DNA from: Linderina pennispora
Lineage: Eukaryota; Kickxellomycota; Kickxellomycetes; Kickxellales; Kickxellaceae
Length of the DNA stretch: 64,000 nucleotides
Direction: 5' to 3'
Assembly (NCBI RefSeq): GCF_002104995.1
Contig: NW_024468255.1
Location: forward strand, 744,001-808,000
In this document: one piece after another, positions 41,860 to 53,519 of the stretch
Layout: each line of letters opens with the position of its first letter
How positions within the stretch are numbered: position 1 is the first letter of the stretch
The notes under the pieces: model-generated
Told to the model about the DNA's origin: nothing
What the model saw: the letters and a program-made list of their open reading frames with translations, nothing else
The model's database searches: none
Program-made: the position numbers and the translations under genes

Positions 41860-42867
41860 ATGCTAGCCAATTCCCGCACAATTTGGAAACTGCCACAGCT
41901 TGCGCTCTTGGCACGGCGGCCGCTCCACGCACAGCACAGCCCCCTGGCCTTCGCCGCAAAGCACACAGCAGGCGCCGGCACTATCGACGGGCGGGTCGGC
42001 ACAGTTTCGCCGCACCGGCACCACCTGGTAGTCTGCAACTCTCGCTCCAGCGAATGGCCGTCCAAGATCGAGGGGCTGAGTCCCGCCATCACAGCGCTTG
42101 CCCGCGGCAGTGTGCGGCTGCCTGGACGCGCCATGGTGACGCTGTCGGACTTTGCCCCACTGCCGCGCAGGCACGGCGGCTGCTCATGCAGTGCGCCAGC
42201 AGAGCCCGACGTGCCGGTAGAGGAGAAGTTTGCAAAGATCGACGTCGCAGTGTTTCCGCACGGGCTGGTTGCCGAGCAGCTGGATGTCGATGGCGTGCAG
42301 AAGCTGCTGGAGTGGCTGGGTCACGATGTCCTGCCAACATCGTGGACATCGACAGACACGGGCTTGCCGCAGCCGCAGTTTGCCCACCGCTGGCTCGACA
42401 TGAACAAGAACCGGCACATCTTCATATGCACGCATGGCTCACGCGACCAGCTGTGCGGTGTGCACGGAACGCAGCTGCTGCGTGATGTGCGCGCGCTGAT
42501 CGCGGATCATGGGCTGGGCAAGCATGTTGCGGCATGGGAGACGTCGCATGTGGGCGGCCACAAGTACGCGGCCAACGCGATTGTTTACCCGCGCGGCGAC
42601 TGGTACGCGACATGGTGCGACAAGTGTCGCGGCGAGGGTGGTGCGCCGGTGGCGGACACTGCTGGTCGGACAGATGCGCAGGCGCTGCTGGATGCTGTCA
42701 CCCGCGATGCCGTGTGGTGGGAGTCGTGGCGTGGAGCTGTAAATATGACCAAGAACGACCAGATTACTACCTACCGGAGGAACTACCCTGGGCTGTCGGC
42801 GCAAGAAGCGGAGCACGACGACTCGGTATGGACTCCTCAGGTCCGGGCTCGGCATGGGGTGTATTGA
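41860..42867 (+). CDS. AIM32: AIM32-like mitochondrial thioredoxin-fold Fe-S protein, right copy
   Basis: 335 residues from the ATG at 41860, chosen because it directly opens the basic presequence; an upstream in-frame extension is not conserved in type. C-x8-C (CTHGSRDQLC) and H-x3-H (HVGGH) cluster-ligand motifs are intact, and an earlier Cys-rich CSCSAP patch follows the presequence region. Two visible replacements separate it from the left copy (G for R in TIDGRVG, H for R near the C-terminus). An AATAAA lies within ten bases after the stop. Known and inferred roles are as for the left copy. Confidence 0.83.
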   Translation: MLANSRTIWKLPQLALLARRPLHAQHSPLAFAAKHTAGAGTIDGRVGTVSPHRHHLVVCNSRSSEWPSKIEGLSPAITALARGSVRLPGRAMVTLSDFAPLPRRHGGCSCSAPAEPDVPVEEKFAKIDVAVFPHGLVAEQLDVDGVQKLLEWLGHDVLPTSWTSTDTGLPQPQFAHRWLDMNKNRHIFICTHGSRDQLCGVHGTQLLRDVRALIADHGLGKHVAAWETSHVGGHKYAANAIVYPRGDWYATWCDKCRGEGGAPVADTAGRTDAQALLDAVTRDAVWWESWRGAVNMTKNDQITTYRRNYPGLSAQEAEHDDSVWTPQVRARHGVY

Positions 42868-42870
42868 GGA

Positions 42871-43891
42871 ATAAATGGACTGTTGGCTGCTCGTAGTGCG
42901 TGGCCCAGAACGGACCCACGGTCGATGTGGAACTGGGCCAGATCACATCTAGAGCGATTTCAAGTGGGCCGGTCACGGCAGCTGCTCATCATACAACCCG
43001 GAAATTGCCAACTGGAGGACTGCTGGGCTGGTGACCATTTCGTGGCGGTAATCCTGGTGCGCGTCCCTTGTGCACGAGGTCTCAGCATCCGCCGGCTCAG
43101 GATGGTTGTTTGTAGGTCATGACTCAGGGATGCAAGTGCATATACCCGCGTTTGAGCACAAGCGGACGGGCGGGCTCTGGCGGTTCCAGCTGCAAGAGGA
43201 CTTGCAAAGAGAAGAGGCAGCGGACAGTGGCAGACAGGCGAAAAGTGGATGCTGTTCACGAATGCATCCACCATCGATCCGCTGCCGCTTGTTTCAAGCA
43301 TGGGTTCTAGCAGCATCAGCGAGGCTACCAGGGTAGAGGTTCTGCCATCATTCGTGCAAGGTGACGTGCTCAACGGAGGCGGGTACCCATGCATCCTGAG
43401 GATCCCAACAAGATATCTGGATTGCGTGTCGGTCAAAGGAATCAACCACGAGCTGACGTTTGATAGCTTTGCCTGTCAGCTGGAAGGGCTGTTGGTTTTT
43501 TTTTGATAAGGTTCGCCATCTTGGACTGCACCTTTGACGTGGCCAGAGTCCACCGGTGCCCTATGATCCGAATGACTACGTCGTGGAGTCTCTGAATCCT
43601 CATCCTCTCCAGACAGACCACTCCACTCAAATTCATCAGGACATATGCGAGTTGTTTGAGTCGCCACAGCTGGGTTCACTGGAGGCAAAGACCGATTTCC
43701 AAGGTGTTATAGGCATCGGCCCTCGAACCATAGCTAGCACGAGTTCGCTGTTCATCGGTGCGATATGCATGTGCAATGTGGTGCCGACTAGAGCTCAGGA
43801 GGTTGATACTTTGCGCTTTTGTAGGACTGAGCTGTTTGCCGAGGATGCTACGCTTGCTGGGATGCGCTTTACTTTTCCTCGCCTCCTCAAT
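42871..43891 (+). pseudogene. Decayed unidentified gene, right copy
   Basis: Plus-strand counterpart of 8161-9180. Recognisable pieces lie in shifting frames: CVAQNGPTVDVELGQITSRA near 42895, GSGWLFVGHDSGMQVHIPAF near 43100, TGEKWMLFTNASTIDPLPLV near 43240, and QDICELFESPQLGS near 43640. Stops and frame changes between them match those of the left copy, so the decay preceded the duplication, or both arms have been kept alike since. No family assigned. Confidence 0.5.
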
Positions 43892-45522
43892 ATCATTATT
43901 ATATACTAATACGTAACAATACACTCTGTCTTCACTGTGAAACTTTATGCTTTTAATGAATAGTATTATATACAATGCCCATACCTATTTGAACTCATTT
44001 TGAATATATGTGCACGATGTAGAAAACCAGCATATAAGGGTTTAATATATCCAAGTCTTGATACAGCCAACAAAGAAAGCACCCGAAAGTACAGTCTAGG
44101 AATCCAAATAAAGCTCTCTCTTCTCTGGGAAGGATTTTAGCAGATTGTGGAGCACACATACACGGTCACTAGCTACACCACATCCCCTAAATCAACTGAT
44201 GGTGGACCACGACAGAACAAAAAGCTGTCCGAAACAAACGAGCCAATTTCCACAGCAAAGCAGAAGAGAGGCTAGATTTCTTGTGTCAAAATAACAACAT
44301 GACCATCATTCATTAATGTATCCAATTAGTTGTTTTTTTTTTTATCTAACATTGAGTTATTAATTGTCAGTCTGAGTATGTGATGATCAGAATGCTATGC
44401 CTGATCGAACACATTCAAAGCGTGTTTACCAGCGATCTGATACTGTTTTTACATGCACTTCAAATTATATTTATTGCAATATTATCTGCTGTTGCCAATC
44501 TCCGTTGCGTGAATACATCATGACAATGCTACACAGGTTTTCAGGATATCACCGAGGCATCCACTACTGAATGAATAATGCATGTCTTTTAGGCGGGCGG
44601 CTGGTAGGGTCAGCTGCCACAACAGGGATTCATAAAGGAAAATGATCTGAACTGACTAAGGTACTGGGCTCAAGTACCTAGTACATAGTATATTATAGTT
44701 GCTGATTGATTATTCAAATATTGTTACATAGTATGACCGATTATTCTTGCATTAATAGTGTTGCGCGCCCGATGCGGCTGTCCCTGACATCGACATGTCA
44801 GCCGAATCAGGTGACAGAAATCCAGGCGTCAACGAGAGCCCCGCTACAGCCTACGATATGGAGGTAGAGTCTAGCCTCTGATAAGTCGCACAGATGGCAG
44901 TATTAAAAACTCCCCTGCGCAACTCGTCTATTCCCTTTTCTCTCTTTTCTTCAGTATTAAATATACATTAAAAAACCCCTACATAGTCGACCGACACAAC
45001 AATAGTACTAGTTTCCTCTCTAATATTGGCCAGGAGCCAATGGAGCCAATGCAGCTTGGGAAATCTGGATATAATATCGGCTGGTAATGCTGCTGGATTA
45101 CGCCTACTTGGAAGCTGCGTCACATACCGCGCGCGTATTACCTACTATCCTCGAACCCTAAGACTGCAGCTGTACTTTGAACACTATCGATGCAGTATAT
45201 CCGATCATCTAGCTCAGCCAGCCAATATCTATCATCCTAACACATTTCCCCTATTATTAATGAGACATCCACCTTGGGGTGTTCTTTGCTCATGAGGTTG
45301 CAAATTAACCGGTGTTGTTACGACATTGATATGAAATATGTATTTGAACATGCGCTCCTTTCGAGTTGCCATTTGCAGGAAATCAGCTACACGCTCAAGG
45401 TAGGCTGTGTTTTCTACCTTATCTTTTGGTTCTCATATTGCTATGTCCACTACGTGCAACTGCTCATGTTTAGCAATTGGACAAGATTGAAAGTTGCACG
45501 TAAATTATAATACAGGTCGTGT
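43892..45522. other. AT-rich intergenic region with one coding-like patch
   Basis: 1.6 kb between the duplication and the TOR stop. Most is AT-rich with no frame. One GC-rich patch (44757-44883, plus) is described separately among the findings. No RNA gene noticed. Confidence 0.5.
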
Positions 45523-48500
45523 TTACCACAGTGGAACCCATCCTGGATACATAACAGCCAAGTTTTCTGACGACGTTGCCTGCTGGATCAACTTATCGAC
45601 TTGCATGGCCACAGTCAGTTTCTCGTTTTTGTCAAAATCGGTACCCTGTAGTTTGCTCGCGATACGGGTGAGGATAGCCATAGCCTTTGGGTTCCCAGCC
45701 TGCCACTGCATGGTCCTGTGGCCAGCAAAATCGGCCATCCTGGCCATGTCAGATGTGCACATCCTTTTGTCGGGCCGACTGCCATATTCAATCTTGTCAC
45801 TGTCGCTGCTCTGGGAAATTTGCCACTCCTCCGGCGGTTCCTGTTTTTTCAGACCATGCTGGGACGACAGATTGCTGGCACTGCTGGCTGTGTCCTGTGT
45901 ATACGACCACGACACCAGCGGGTCAAACACAAATGTCTCCAGCACAGCCATCAGCGAGTCGCGGTTTGCCCTCAGCACTCGCATCGTAAGTCCAGCGGTG
46001 ATTTTAAACGTGCCCTCAATCGAGCCGACCTCCATCGGCATGACCACCATGCGGGTCAGGCGGAACGGCACCGTCTCCGGGAACTCCTTGCGCTGCGACG
46101 CAATCTCAAAGCAGTCGCCGAAATCGATATGCACAATCTTGCCGGTCTCGGTGTGCAGCATGATGTTGGTCAGGTGGCGGTCGCCCAATCCCAGGATAAA
46201 TCCAACGATCGACAGAACCGCCGTGCTGCGCGTGTACTGTGTGCGGCGCTCGAGCCATTTTTCGGCGCTGGGCGCCTTGTACCACATTGCACGCTGCAGG
46301 TCGTTGCCGGGTGTATTTGATAGCGCATACTCGAACCCCTCGACCTTCTGCAGAGCCGTTAGCGTGTCCCAGTTCGGTGCAAACTGCAGCACCATCTGGC
46401 GCTCTAGGTTCAAGGGCAGGCTGTGCGCGCTGCGGTAGCTGCGGATAATGTCAGTCAGCGACTCGCTGTTCGGGTAGAAGCCGATCAGGCCGGTGTTGGA
46501 CGACAGCGGGATGGCTGGGTACCGCTCGATTGCAAGCGCGCGTTGCGCAGTCTCCGAATCATTGTTGAGCAAAGAGTTTACCAGGCCGAAGATTTGCATG
46601 ACGCGTTCGTCCTGGCGCATGTCGTCATGGCCTTTGAGCAGGAATACGTAGGTATGGCCGTCGGATCCATAAATATGCACGTGCCGGGGGCGCTGCTTCG
46701 TGTCATACATATCGACCGTGGGCTTGAATGATGCAATGCGGACCAACGGCATGTCTGGGTCGTATGTGCCTGGCACAGCCAGCTGCATGTCGCAGCAGTC
46801 GAGCAGCACCGGTGCTGTGTCGCGTAGCGCCAGCGGGCAGGGTCTAAGCATCATCTTGTTGGCCTTGACAAAGATCGCATGATATGCGGTCCATACTTTC
46901 TCAATCAGCGCTTTTTTGCACCGCCCAGGCTTGCTGGCCAGGTACTGCGCAGTGTACTCCTCAGCCGCCGACAGTTCGCTGAAGCACGCCTGCACGAAAT
47001 GGTACTCGCGCACAGTCTGAGGGTTGCGCGCGCGCTCATGCAGCGGCGCCATGACGCGGATCATGCCAGGAATGTCGTTTTGCTGAAAGTAGTGCTTTGA
47101 GGCAACATCGAGTGCGTCGCGCCACATTTCTGGAAACAACAGCGCCAGGCGGATCAGCTCGCGGCTCACCACCTCGGTCTCCTCGACCAGCACAGGTGTC
47201 CGGTCATGCAGTTTCTCCAGCACAATCCGAGCCGCCTGCCCGCGGTCGCTGTTTTCTGAGCGCGCTGCCACATATAGTGGGAGCAGGACGGCCTGCGGGT
47301 ACTGCTTGCCGATCTCGGCCAGCAGCCACTGGATCAGCAAGCTAGTTTTCTCAGGCTGGATGTGGATGCGCGCCAGCAGCTGTGGAATCACCTGCAGCCA
47401 GGTGCGGATCGAGACCGTATGGATGCCGTCCTGCACTGCCTGCACTACCAGCGAGTGGTGCGGGTGGTTGAACCACACGGTCAGGAGCCGCAGTGTATCC
47501 TGCAGCGTCGTGTCCTTTTTGGCCAGCTTGATGGCGCGGAAAAAGCCGTTCACTGCCGGCACCACGTGCCTCTCAATGGCATCCTCGGGTACTGCATCGA
47601 GCTCACCGGTCAGCTTCTGCGTCTCGTAGTAGTGCTGGGACGCCAACGAATGCCACGCCTTGTACCACTTGCTGTGAAGAACTGTTGCTGCCTGGTACGA
47701 CTTCAAGACCAGCTCATCAGCCTTGGTGGCGTCTGATGCTGCTGCACTAGTCATTCTACCTGGCACCAATCTAGTCTGTGAGCCTAGGACCGATTTGTGT
47801 GCTGCTGATTCACGGCTATCAGGCGGTGGAGATAGGGGGTATGCTTCATTCGCGCCCAGTGCCGCCTTGCGCTTCGCCTCATGTCCCAGATTTGTGTCTT
47901 GCAGGAGGCTGGTAAGCCACTCGGCCCTCTTGTACAAGAGGCGCGCCAGAAGCTGTACTAGTCCTAGGTCAGAGCTACAGGCGCCACCAGATGTCCGAGA
48001 GCCAGCAGCACCAGAATGATCAAATAGCGCGTGCGGATGATCAATGTCAAAGCTGAGCTGGGCTGTGTACTCCGCAATGCATTGGTCCAGTCTCTGGTAT
48101 GCGTCCTGGCAGTGGCTGTTTGCCCACAGGTACTTGAGATATGTGTATTTCAGCAGAGGGTGCTGCGACGTGCTGATCGACTCGTCGAGCTTTTGATCCG
48201 ACAAGAGCGTGCTGAACTCGCCGCCCACCACCTGAACGCTGTCCTGTGACTCGCGATCCGCAGCCCTCGCGCATTCGTGCATATAGCCAGATTCGTCACT
48301 CACCAGCACGCAGAGCGCATGTCTGGCAATATTCATCTGCCTGGTCTTGCGACAGAGATTAATGAATTTTGCCCACACTTCGAGGTCCTGGATGGGCCTG
48401 ATTGCCAGGCTGTGGATCCAGAGCAGGCGCCGCCACGTATTGACATCATATGGCACGCCCTGCATGCGCAGCCTCCATGTCTCGGCAATCGCCAGCTGCC

Positions 48501-51500
48501 GCTCGCGGTTGTTGTGTGCGGCACGAAACTCCATAACCTCCTCGAGCTCAGTCAGCATCTGGCAGCGGAACACATGCGCAAACCCACGGCTATACGATTC
48601 GGCCAGATGCGAACTAAAGTCAGTCTCGAGCTCATGCCGCGCCAATTTAATCGCCCGGGCGGCATCCGTGGTTCTATTACGGAACGCAGCAATGAGCGCT
48701 TCGCTGAAGCTGCGCTCGCCGCCGGCGGTGGGCAGGGATGGCGTGTATTTCTCAAGACCAGCAAGGTCGCCCAATGTCCAGGACATGTTGGCGCCGATGT
48801 GTGCGATGCTTGGATGGCGGTCCGGGGAGATATCCTGGAAGAGCGGGATCAAGCGTTCCCAGTCAGACAGCTCGAACAGGCAGCGCAGCTTCATGGTGGT
48901 GGTGGCAGTGGTCGGCCCGCTAATGTGTTCCTGGCGGTCGATGATCTGCAGGGCCCTGTCCCAGTGGTGCAGGCGCACATGCAGCTCCGCGCTCTCCTTG
49001 ACCCCAGGCTGCCGTGTACGTACGTAATCAAGCATGCCAGTGGCAGCATCATGCAGCTCCAGCCGCGTATTCAGCGCAATAAGCCGCTCGGCTGTCTCCT
49101 CGGTCTCCTCCAGAGCCCATGCAGTCTCCTGGTAATGCAGCTCGCGCGCCACAGCATGGCAGCGACTAGCACACGCGCCCAGCAGCCCAATGTCGATTGG
49201 CATGGGCTTTTCGTCGCGCTCCATGTACTCGGCCAGCGCCAGAATCACCTGCAGGAGCTCTGCAGGCACAGTTTCGTTCAGCACAATGTTCTGGACTAGC
49301 GCAATGAGCTCCTGCTGCGGCGGTCCGGACAGCTCGGTCCAGCACGACATAAAGGCGGCGTTGAATAGGCGTGCGGCAGTGGCATTGTGTGTGAATGCCA
49401 GGGGAGCGCAGGCGCGCAGGGCCGGCGACGATGACTGCCGCAGGAACTCGGTGCTGAGACTGTGGAGCCACCCAAGCCAGTCCTCCCGCGACTGGCACTG
49501 CAGGGCCATCCGCCATATGCGCTGCAGCGCAGCCACATTGACCTGCAGATTGTCGGGGTGCCCAAGCGGGAATGCAGGTCCGTCAGCATACAGCATCGGC
49601 TGCTCCGGCACCGGCTCCTCAGCAACCAGTCGGCCCAGGAGCAGACTGCGCGTGTACTTTGTGTATCTCTCATGCGTAATCCCTGTGGCCTTCAGCGCAC
49701 TAGCGATTATTGGCAGGTAGTGAACAAAGTCGTCTTGCAAGCGCATAGCCAGTGTGCAGAACACATCCATGATTGCTGTCTGCAGGGACCTTATTGTCGC
49801 ATGATGCAGCATGCGCACCAGCGTCAGGACGATGCGCGACGCAAAGCCACGGCAGTCAGCCGACGCAGCAATAGCAGCGGTGGTCTTCAGGGCCTCCTCG
49901 ACTGCACGCAGCGGCTGGTTCTGCACATTAAGCAATTCAATGAGCCTTGGCAGAACCGCACTCACGTACCTCTCCAGGCTTGGGCCAAGGATGCGCAGGG
50001 CGTGGAGTGCGCGCTGCGTGGTCAGCCGCAGGTCGCTCTTGTCAAGGGCGATAATGGAAAGCAGGAACGTCACTGTCGCTGAGCAATGGATGCCGAGGTC
50101 GCCTGCCATTGCCACATAGAGCACCTCGATGAGCTCGATGGTCGCAGTCTGCCGCTGCACGCTAATGCTGGGACCGGACTCTAACAATTTGAACATGGGC
50201 TCGACATACGGCCGGATCAGATCCCGGGCGATCATGACGATACGGCCCAGATTCTCAATGTAGAAGTGTGCCTGGTCGCTGGGCGCTGCGTCCATGGCGC
50301 CCAGAATAGCCGGCACAGCCACCTGCAGGTGGTTCTGGCTGCCGTTCTGCAGTGCATTGAACATTGAGGCCAGCGCCTGTACTGCCTGCCGATAGTGTAC
50401 TGCCTGGGCAGGGTCTTGGAGAATACGCACCAGCGCACTGACTGCGACAGAAGCATAGTACGGGTTGTCGGTAAATGCCGTGCCGTACGAGTCTGTTGGG
50501 ATACCGCCCTCCAGCATCTCGCTGGGTTTAATTACAGCCACCTCCATGACGTTGGGTGCTGCGTATTTCTTTCCCGATAGCTTCGTCGCCCGCCTACTGA
50601 ATGAGTGGGGGTCAATCGCTCCCAGGGCACCGATAGCACGCAGTACTTCAAGGCGGATCTGTTCGCTCGCATCTGTCCTGAGCAACTGCATCAGCGAAGG
50701 CAGCAGTGTCGGCTGGGCAATAAGCGGCTTGATGACCAGGCCGCTAAATGTCGCGCAGCTGCTTAGCGCCTGGAGCCCCGCAAGCTGCCGCGCTATATTT
50801 GTCTGGTCACCCAGCGCCCGCAGAATGCCCTTCAACATGCTACCCATATGCTTCGCCATATCCTTGCCGCTAGCGCGTGCCAGCGCTGCGGCAATGTCCA
50901 ACTGGCTCCGGCCCTCATCCATGTGCTCTTCAATAACGCGGTAGATGCCCGCGACATGCGGCTGGACCCAGTCCTCGGCCGCCCGCACCGCTACTAGAAG
51001 CAGTCCGGCACACTCGCGTCGCTCATTGCTGCTCTGGGCGTGCTTGAATGCAGTCAGCAGTTGCAGCAGCAGATGGCGGAGGAGCGGCATCACATGCGCG
51101 GCATTGGTGGTAGCCAGCCGACCGATAATCCCAACCACAGCCAGTCGCACCTCAGACTGCTCGTCATTAAGCAGCGTCTGCAGGGTGCGCACGGAGGCGG
51201 TGCGGCTCAGGTGGAAGTCCAGACAGCGGCAGTTTTCCAGTGCACGGACAGCTGTCAGTCGCACTTCTGCATTAGTGTCCATGACGGATGTGGAGATAAG
51301 CTGGTCCGCCAGGCTACTGGCCACATCGACGCCGGCACCGAACAGCATATGAAACATAGTATTGGACGTGACGATATGCGAGGATGCGTGGATGGCGGCG
51401 ATGCGGACACTGGGCAGCTCGTGGGAGAGCAGCGCGAGCACGTCCTGGCGCAGAAACAGCGACAGGTTCTCGCATCCAAAATCAAAGCTACCAAGCGTAT

Positions 51501-53097
51501 TGAGTGCCAAAACAAGCACCTCTGGTGCTGCTGTAGCATTGGCCGCCAGCCATGGCCGATCATTAGAGCTAGCCTTCATTCTGTGGGCAATGGCTGGCAT
51601 CGAGTAGTGCCGTGGTGTAAGGCCCTGCTGCAGCTCAAACGCATCAATGCCCGGCTGCCGCGGCCTGAACGGAATTCCAATCAGGACCATTGACAGCATA
51701 TCCAGCAGGCGCTCGCGCACGCCATTCGCCAACTCATCGACCTCGACCAGGACCGCCAGTGCACTGCACAGAGAGCTGCTCAGCCCAACTGCACACATCT
51801 CATCGAGCAGGCCATCTGCATGCGGTACAATTGCAGGACCGACCGCCTGCGCCACCTGCGCCACCGCCACCAGCGCTGCCTTACTCGACCGCTTCTCAAT
51901 CGCCGTGTGGATTGCCTGGATGACAGGCTCCACATACACAGCAAAGCTGTCACCGCAGCTGACAGCAATGCCGCCAAGCGCCCGGAGCTCTGCTTCGCCA
52001 CCCTGCCTGATCAGCAGCCAAACCGCCTTCGCCAGCAGCCCATCGGAGCTGTGTGCACTAAACCCCTGGGGGCTGTACTGTGCCAGTGCTGGTAGCAGTG
52101 CAATCGCACGGTCGTGGGAATCCGGATCACGTGCACTGGCCATCCTGATGGCCAAATCGCCGGCTGCCGCAAGGTGGGCTAGCATGAAGCTGCCGCCGTG
52201 CTCAACCAGCGCCTGGCAGATCAGCAAGGCCGCAAAGTCATCCCTTTGCTGCATTTCCTGGAACAGAAAGTTGTGCCAGAGCGCAGGGGCATCGCGACTG
52301 GCTACATGGGCCAGGCCAGCCTTGAGCGCCAGCGCAGCAGCCTCGCGCACGCCCCTCTGCGGGCTGTGGAGCTGTTTGGTCACGCACGGCAATGCCTTGA
52401 ATGCATATGCGCGCATGGCCGAGGGCGCACCAGCGAATGCCTCGGTGAGCACGTGCAGGGCAGCCACGTAATGTGTGCTAAGCGGATTATTGAGCCATGC
52501 CAGGCTGCGGGAAACCTCTGATTCCAGCAGTGCGTGGGCGCCAGCCCAGCGCTTGCTGATGAGCTTGCGCAGGAGCTGCGCGGCCTTTGCAGACACTGCG
52601 TTGTCGGGGTTGCTGAGCAAGGTCTTGACTTGCAGGGATATCCGTGTGTACTGGTCGACCTCTAGTGATGCCATGTCGGCCAGCGCCGAGAGAATTTCGG
52701 TGCATGCTAAATGGTCGATTGCAGAGGACGATCCCAGCAGGGTTTTTGCCATGGCCCCTAGCTTGCTGTACAGTGCACTGTGCGTGCCGTATTTATCAAC
52801 CGCCTCTGCGGTGTTGAGCTATATAACAAACTGCCATGTTGAGCAAGCGGTTAATGTCCCCAACGTATGCTGTGGTTGATATATGCATCATACCTGTCTA
52901 TGTAGCTCTTCAGCTGCCGCCTCGCGCTCCTTCGCATCTCTAAAAAAATACTGACAAAAAACCATTAGCTCGGTTGTCCTTCAGTCTCTTTTGTCTTTTC
53001 CAAAAGAGGCTCCTTGCACGCTTTATGTGTTTGCCACGTACCGAGACTTTAGCCGCACCAGCAATTCGTCCCACTGTTCGCCAATTGCCGACTGCAT
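45523..53097 (-). CDS. TOR1: TOR serine/threonine kinase (three exons)
   Basis: Exons: 53097-53042 (starts MQSAIGEQWDELLVRLKS), 52939-52894 (DAKEREAAAEELHRQ) and 52818-45523. The introns are 102 bp (GTACGT...TTTTAG) and 75 bp (GTATGA...TATAG), and the phases fit exactly. Total 2465 residues (yeast Tor1 2470). The two small exons restore the LKSR-DAKEREAAAEEL start typical of TOR. Then come the HEAT array and FAT region, the FRB near 1930-2030 (MWRDALDVASKHYF), the kinase domain from ~2090 (KGHDDMRQDERVM), the catalytic loop GLGDRHLTNIM near 2245, HIDFGDCFE near 2267, and the FATC ending ENLAVMYPGWVPLW. Known: TOR is the core of TORC1/TORC2, sensing nutrients. Odd: both conserved FATC cysteines are replaced (Ala and Val). 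Confidence 0.95.
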
Positions 53098-53519
53098 AAA
53101 GTTGTGAAATGAGCTCTGCTTTTTTATTCTCTTTTAATATGGACTTGTGAATGAGGTGAAAAATACTACTTTAGAAGAGACAGGGGAGAGAGGAAAAGGC
53201 TGGTCAGCTGCAGTGTATTTGGAAACGACCCCCAGGACACCAAAAACCTGAGTAGCTGCGCCATCTCCAGCGATATAAATATCTCCCCGCATTGATACCA
53301 TCATCAGGCGTATCACCCACGCTGCCGTTTCCTTTTTTCATATTGCTATTAGTCTATTCCAGTACTATATAAAGGTACACTGGCCTGGTGCTCTGAGCTC
53401 CATCATTGGCACTAGTGACCATGTGCTGGAATGGCTGAGTACGGAAGCCTTGAAGTGAGGGGGGGGGAGACATTACATTAGGGCACCAGCTGAAAAACAT
53501 TCAAACCTACAATACCCAC
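53098..53519. other. Intergenic region, TOR promoter side
   Basis: 422 bp between the TOR start and the stop of the upstream F-box-like gene (both minus). It contains a G run near 53460-53468 and no supported gene. Confidence 0.45.

Larger units (their letters stand above)
40890..43891 (+). repeat. Right arm of the ~3-kb inverted segmental duplication
   Basis: Mirror copy of 8161-11150. Strong identity starts at 40921 inside the Y14 gene, with looser similarity back to about 40890. It runs through the HIT gene, the AIM32-like gene and the decayed gene, ending near 43891. Because the Y14 gene is whole here, this arm is the more likely source. Arms point toward each other across about 29.7 kb. 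Confidence 0.93.

Noticed and set aside
48277-49299. 340-codon plus-strand open frame inside TOR
   Set aside because: Antisense shadow of the TOR HEAT/FAT region with no motif of its own.
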